Shown one piece after another: positions 59,401 through 64,000 of a DNA stretch of 64,000 nucleotides. Position numbers and translations under genes: made by a program. This stretch comes from Bombyx mori (Eukaryota > Arthropoda > Insecta > Lepidoptera > Bombycidae), in the NCBI RefSeq assembly GCF_030269925.1, contig NC_085124.1, positions 1-64,000 of the forward strand, in the 5' to 3' direction. Under the pieces are notes generated by a model. The model saw only the letters and a list, made by a program, of their open reading frames with translations. It did not search any database and had not been told where the DNA came from. Position 1 is the first letter of the stretch; each line of letters opens with the position of its first letter.

Positions 59401-60065
59401 GTGACTCAAGAGCGGCGCTAGACTCGTTAGTAAACAATGATTGCTATCACCCGTTGGCCGTGGAAGCTAGAGAGAACATTATAGCACTACAAAGAATAGG
59501 CAAAATAATAAAAATATTGTGGATCAAGGCCCACGTGGGAATTAAAGGAAATGAAAGAGCTGACAAATTGGCAAAGGAAGCGGCCCTTAAACTAAAAACT
59601 AAAGCGGACTACAGCGCGTGCCCGGTGTCCTATATTAAAACGCAAATAAGGGGAACCTCTATAAAAGAATGGCACCGTAGATATGACGACGGGGAAACAG
59701 CATCGGTCACGAAGGCCTTCTTTCCACGGGTGGAGACGGCGTACCCTATTGTGAGGAAACTGAAATTTGACCAAACATTGACACAACTTATGACTGGACA
59801 TGGGGGGTTTCTGTCTTATCTGTATCGGTTTAAGCTGAGAGACAGTCCGGCATGCCCATGCGACTCAATATACGACGAAACGCCCTTACACATTATAACA
59901 GAATGTGCCATATTTAGCCGGGAGAGACAAGACCTAGAAACTAAGATTAAAATCCAAATTTGTACAGTAGAAATAAAAAACATTATGGAAAATAAAAAAG
60001 TAAGAGACAGTTTTATAACGTATTGTAAAAATATAGTTAGTAAAGTCATAAGTAAAAATAAATAA
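56406..60065 (+). CDS. B2 ORF2: endonuclease, reverse transcriptase, RNase H, zinc finger
   Basis: 1219 residues, intact. The same motif set as B1 is present: VNLQR, QEPY, GGDCNAKSVWW, SDHGT, SLDIQGAFDSAWW, GCVQGSIAGP, YADD (58461-58472), YTDGSK, YQAELLAL, FCDSRAAL, KAHVGIKGNERAD and the Cys/His finger (here CPCD instead of CTCD in B1). Some twenty to thirty residues differ from B1, spread along the protein and outside the catalytic positions I checked. It is the second apparently functional B enzyme source in this array. Confidence 0.94.
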   Translation: MLRYRVTQVNLQRKLLATEELIVEAQRRKIKIALIQEPYLGGARRMRDYRGVKILQSVFDTGEVVKAAIAVFDDDLEVYQCLEHTTNNISVVKIRNLTSELILVSFYFEPGKPIEPYLEQLRNIRESFGGCGIIMGGDCNAKSVWWNSQREDERGRLMASSLIEMGMHILNEGDEPTFRTIRGDKTLKSHIDVTVSTENIMDKIHSWSVDDFIGSDHGTIIFEVDLQKKVGQKCIRTTRKFNTKKADWDKFTTKLAELQIKLTINEDEIRKINNKNELEEIVKQYNDIIVEAAEETIPKLKRTELLTLPWWTGELETLKKKVTTMRRRIRCAAPVRRGYVIAEYLKEKQNYEEQAQKAKIKSWKDFCGKQDRESLWEGIYRVIGRTKKRPEDIPLMVSGRQLGPEESARYLTDTFYPEDSEEEDTSEHRDIRRRVEQLNDVVHSEVNDPLFTMAELRNSVRSFNPKKAPGSDGLTSDICSQAFRQDEGLLLALTNKCLELGSFPRVWKRATVVALRKPGRPDYASPKSYRPIGLLPVLGKILERMLVRRLRWHLLPTASVAQYGFTPQKGTEDALYDLMGHIRNMLELKKLIVVVSLDIQGAFDSAWWPMIKTRLAEEDCPIGIRRMLNDYLRDKMVTLSYAGGQHHKKTEKGCVQGSIAGPTLWNLLLDPLLRTLKDRGEFCQAYADDVVIVFDGDDALHIERRANLILELVGAWGRKNKLLFAPQKTRSMVITNKIKYDVPRLEMGGIPIESVDEIKILGLTIDRKLTFNTHVDNTRVRVAQIYKQLSRAARVSWGLHPEVIRAIYSAVVEPIVLYAASAWARAAEKVGVQRRLWTLQRDFAQKIIKAHRTVSLNSALLLAGLLPLDIRIREAALLYEERKGHFRRVVGDREVERPVPVNRMAHPAANLDLEYGIIMDSAELEATNDQNALHIYTDGSKMEGKVGAALSIWKDEVEVGSKRYRLEPYCTVYQAELLALARATRVIMGSGASEFCIFCDSRAALDSLVNNDCYHPLAVEARENIIALQRIGKIIKILWIKAHVGIKGNERADKLAKEAALKLKTKADYSACPVSYIKTQIRGTSIKEWHRRYDDGETASVTKAFFPRVETAYPIVRKLKFDQTLTQLMTGHGGFLSYLYRFKLRDSPACPCDSIYDETPLHIITECAIFSRERQDLETKIKIQICTVEIKNIMENKKVRDSFITYCKNIVSKVISKNK

Positions 60066-60469
60066 TGGACACACATATGATTACGTATATCATAAGTATA
60101 TATTAACATATGATAAGAAATAGTAATATAATGTAAGTTAGATAAGATATGCAAATAAGAATGTAAATAAACTGTAAAAATTAGATATTAACAATTGTAA
60201 TAGTATATAAGAAACGAAAATAGATAATAAGCAACTTAGATAATAGTTATAAGTCACATAATAAAACAAAAGAACTTAAAATTATTGAACCTGTACAAAA
60301 TATTAAAAATATAGTTTAGATAAAATAGGCCGAAATCCCAGCGGCAATAATGTGAAAGAAGCGCGTGGATGTGACGTATGGGTATAAATGCGGAAGAATG
60401 ATTGATAGAACTAGAATGAATGAGGTACAACAGGTCTCCAATTAATTTGGAGGAGAGATTAGTTTTTAT
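60066..60469 (+). other. B2 3' UTR with terminal hairpin
   Basis: As B1, but about 50 nt shorter. Hairpin CTCCAA (60436-60441)/TTGGAG (60447-60452) with loop TTAAT. Confidence 0.65.
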
Positions 60470-60495
60470 AAAAAAAAAAAAAAAAAAAAAAAAAA

Positions 60496-60617
60496 CCTAA
60501 CCTAACCTAACCTAACCTAACCTAACCTAACCTAACCTAACCTAACCTAACCTAACCTAACCTAACCTAACCTAACCTAACCTAACCTAACCTAACCTAA
60601 CCTAACCTAACCTAACC
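60496..60617 (+). repeat. (CCTAA)n telomeric tract
   Basis: 24 units plus CC. Confidence 0.97.
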
Positions 60618-61424
60618 TCGATTTGGAAAGGGGACACCGAGACTAAGACCCGCAAACTTGCCCTATCAAACTACTGCACAGTCTACCAGGCAGAGCTGCT
60701 GGCGCTGTGTGTGGCGACGTCGGAAGTCAGGAAGAGTGGAAGCAAATCTTTTGGAGTCTATAGCGATTCCATGTCGGCCCTCCAAACCGTTGCAAATTAT
60801 GATAGCCCCCATCCACTGGCAGTCGAAGCAAGACAAAACATTAAAGCCTCGTTACTCCAAGGCAAGGCTGTCACCTTTCATTGGATAAAAGCTCACGCAG
60901 GGCTGAAGGGCAATGAGAGGGCCGACGGACTTGCAAAGGAAGCCGCTGAAAACTCCAGGAAAAGACCAGACTACGATCGCTGCCCGATCTCATTCGTCAA
61001 GCGAAGCCTACGAATGACCACGCTTGAGGAATGGAACCGGCGCTATACAACTGGCGAGACGGCATCCGTCACTAAATTGTTTTTCCCAGATGCATTGGTT
61101 GCGTACAGAATAGTGAGAAAGATACAGCCCAGTAACATACTCACACAAATCATGACGGGGCATGGCGGGTTCTCGGAATACTTATGTCGATTTAAGTGTA
61201 AAGAGAGCCCGTCATGCATTTGCGACCCAGCAGTGAAAGAAACCGTTCCTCATGTGCTGGTGGAATGTCCCATCTTTGCACAGGCTAGACATGACATCGA
61301 GCAAAAGTTGGACGTGAAAATTGGACTTGACACGTTGCATGAAATAATAATAGATACAAATAGAAATCAGTTTTTGAAATACTGCATAGCTATCATTGGA
61401 ATAGTAATAAAAAGAAATAAATAG
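60618..61424 (+). pseudogene. A2 ORF2 fragment: RNase H (incomplete) and zinc finger
   Basis: Same content as the A1 fragment: open from the first base, missing the first RNase H Asp, with YSDSMSAL, the KAHAGLKGNERAD block and the terminal finger present. The visible protein from residue 32 on is identical to that of A1 over 237 residues. No start codon of its own. Confidence 0.92.
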
Positions 61425-62265
<841 letters not shown>

Positions 62266-62300
62266 CAGTTCCCCCTCAGCTCTCGTGGCGGTCGGATCGT
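62266..62300 (+). promoter_or_regulatory. F initiator-like start with DPE-like motif
   Basis: CAGTT at the junction gives an initiator-like sequence with A 62267 as +1. GGATC at +28 to +32 fits the DPE consensus RGWYV. Element E has the same combination. Confidence 0.4.
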
Positions 62301-64000
62301 TTTGCGTGCTCTCCGCGTTTAAAAAATCGAACTAACGGGTTATTTTACGGAAAATATAAAGTGTTATATATCAAAAGGTGCGCGTTCGCGAATACTATCC
62401 GTGTGTGAAAAAAGTGCGAAAATCGAACTACTCTGTGAGACACCAGGTCCAAAAAACGGATTCTAACCTGCAAATTAGATATTCCAGACGCAACGCTGCC
62501 TGATTTTCAGCGACAACTTACGTTTCTTGAACTGCAGTTCGAAGCGCACCAGGGGCAGCTACAATCAGGTGAAGTCTCGGATTTTTCCGGGTAAAACTCG
62601 CCGAGCCACAAAGGAAAAACCGAAAACCACGTGGCCACGTGCTCCTAGTTCCCGACGTCTTGGAGAAATTTCACCAACTCGAAATCGTGAACTATGTCGA
62701 GACACGTCATTTGACACTTCGAACTTCGAAATCGGAGCATCCCCCTGGAAGTTGGAAGACTTTGAAGGCACTACGAACTTAGATCTCATCCAGAGCTGAA
62801 ACAAGATCTATGACGTCACCTTTTCTGGACCCCTAGATATTGCCCACCACTTGGACAATAATTGTACAAAAATTTCAGGAATTTTTGACAGGTAGTTTTC
62901 GAGTTACAGAGGACATAAAAAACCTGTGACGTCACGCAGAGCCGAAAGTACTTATGACATCCTGCTCCCGGCAGCACCCTAAAGAAAACCTCCTACAAGG
63001 AAGGAAACTCCTCGGGACCAACCCCCTGAGACGCGAAGTTTCTGCACTAGAAGCTATTTGCAGAAAATTGTCAGCCACCTCCAGCTTCGGCAGCTTCCTG
63101 AGGGTGGTGTGGACTACGGAGGACCTCCGGACAGGCGGGACATCAGGGACCGGTTCACCTCCTGTGGAACAAAATTTTTAGATTGTAAGTAGGACTAAGG
63201 ATAGATTTTATATAGAATTTAAGGTGGAACAAGGGTACCGGCCGGCATTACCGCTTAAGTTTGTACACCCCCTGGAGCCTCAGGGGAGCGAGATATCGCA
63301 AAAATAACAAAAAATCGGTTGTCTTGGGGACAAGCGATCATAGGGTCGATTAACATATTGGCACCCCAAAAAACCACCCCCAACGAGATTTTTTGGAAAA
63401 ACGGGAAAAATTTCGGTTTTCCCGATTTCCAAAGCAGAAAACAAGGGACTTGACGGTAAATTTGGGCCGCGACCAATACCCCAGTATTTTTCCCCGTCTC
63501 GATATCCCGTTCCTAAGGCCAAAACCAGGCAAACGAAGCTGGCAAAAAACTACCCCTAAGTTTGAGGGCGAATAAAAAATCGACCGAGTGACCTATCCCT
63601 TTGTGATCTCGGGACCGGACGGCCCAAATTAAAATACTGCACCCCGGTACTTTTCCCGGCGAAATCGAAAAATTGGAACTAAATTAACAGGCTTTTTAAA
63701 ATACTTATTCAAGCAGTTCGACGGCAGAGGGATAAAGTTGTTTAGGTATTTAAAAATTCCAAAAATACCTCATATCTCGTAAACCGTGCGTCCTAGCCCA
63801 AAAATAACGAAAAATTTCTACCCCCCTCCCTAACCCACCCCCCCTGCTCCGCAAACCCTAACCCTTAAACCTCCCCTCCCCCCGCACCCAACCCCTAGGG
63901 TCCCAACCCCCTACCCCTAAAATTAACTTATGACCATTATTACTTGGACTCTGAAAAATTTTTAGTAGCAAATTTTATAATTATAAAATATTAAAAAATT
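62266..64000 (+). mobile_element. F: 5' leader of a further telomeric element, running off the window
   Basis: Begins CAGTTCCCCC after CCTAACC, at the same junction phase as the others. It carries CTCCGCGTTTAAAAAATC (as in B), GTGTTATATATC (62361-62372), a double E-box CCACGTGGCCACGTG with CACGTG at 62628 and 62636, and two CRE palindromes TGACGTCA at 62811-62818 and 62927-62934. No ORF1 is reached. The only frames are short and do not resemble ORF1. E has a 2.3 kb leader, so an ORF1 may begin beyond 64000. From about 63190 on I recognise nothing except C-rich sequence near 63820-63920. Confidence 0.7.

Larger units (their letters stand above)
53956..60495 (+). mobile_element. B2: complete autonomous TRAS-like element, close copy of B1
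   Basis: Same structure as B1, offset 8297 nt in the 5' half. It differs by scattered substitutions in leader, ORFs and UTR, and by a ~50-nt deletion in the 3' UTR near 60245. Poly(A) is 60470-60495. Both ORFs are intact. Confidence 0.94.

Noticed and set aside
62527..63181. Short plus-strand frames in F (90 and 75 codons) as possible genes
   Set aside because: They show no ORF1 motifs, no homology among the other leaders, and lie in a leader dense with regulatory motifs.

Overview
The window is a block of insect-type telomeric DNA. Twelve tracts of the pentamer CCTAA (TTAGG on the other strand) are separated by non-LTR retrotransposons, and no host gene is visible. (TTAGG)n telomeres point to an arthropod, most likely an insect; I cannot name the species. 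All elements lie on the + strand, and each complete 3' end is a poly(A) tail followed directly by CCTAA repeats. ORF2 products carry, in order, an APE-type endonuclease, a reverse transcriptase, an RNase H and a C-terminal Cys/His finger. ORF1 products carry three zinc knuckles. Domain order, the CCTAA target and the exact junction phase (5' ends after CCTAACC, 3' poly(A) joined to AACCTAA) match the telomere-specific TRAS group of the R1 clade known from the silkworm. Because the C-rich strand reads left to right, the chromosome end should lie to the left, so every element has its 5' end distal and its poly(A) proximal.

Layout, with family letters that are mine: A0 (1-4013, ORF2 only because the window cuts it); a 4.9 kb pure CCTAA tract; E (8889-13279, ORF1 only); G (13952-17783, ORF1 plus an ORF2 remnant); D (18126-24330, complete); C1 (24433-28676, ORF1 only); C2 (29074-33312, near-identical to C1, with one 5-nt deletion in ORF1); H (33750-41018, complete); C3 (41141-45256, ORF1 only, diverged from C1); B1 (45659-52279, complete); A1 (52337-53818, 5'-truncated A); B2 (53956-60495, complete); A2 (60618-62133, same truncation as A1); F (62266 to the right edge, only a 5' leader visible).

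How the parts could work together (inference): A, B, D and H encode the endonuclease/RT that cuts CCTAA repeats and primes reverse transcription there. C, E and G keep long ORF1 frames (intact in C1, C3, E and G) but have lost most or all of ORF2. Families C and E keep 3'-terminal signals like those of autonomous neighbours: C shares about 157 nt with A and H, and E shares a covarying terminal hairpin with B, D and H. This resembles the Drosophila division of labour in which gag-only HeT-A relies on RT from other elements, but in a TTAGG-telomere TRAS-like setting. The 5' leaders share other signals: repeated CACGTG palindromes, CRE palindromes TGACGTCA, about 300-nt tandem monomers, and a covarying hairpin upstream of ORF1.

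Two blocks look like recent segmental duplications, or assembly duplications, rather than independent insertions: C1/C2 (period 4641 nt) and B1-A1/B2-A2 (period about 8.3 kb). All coordinates and identities were judged by eye, without alignment software.
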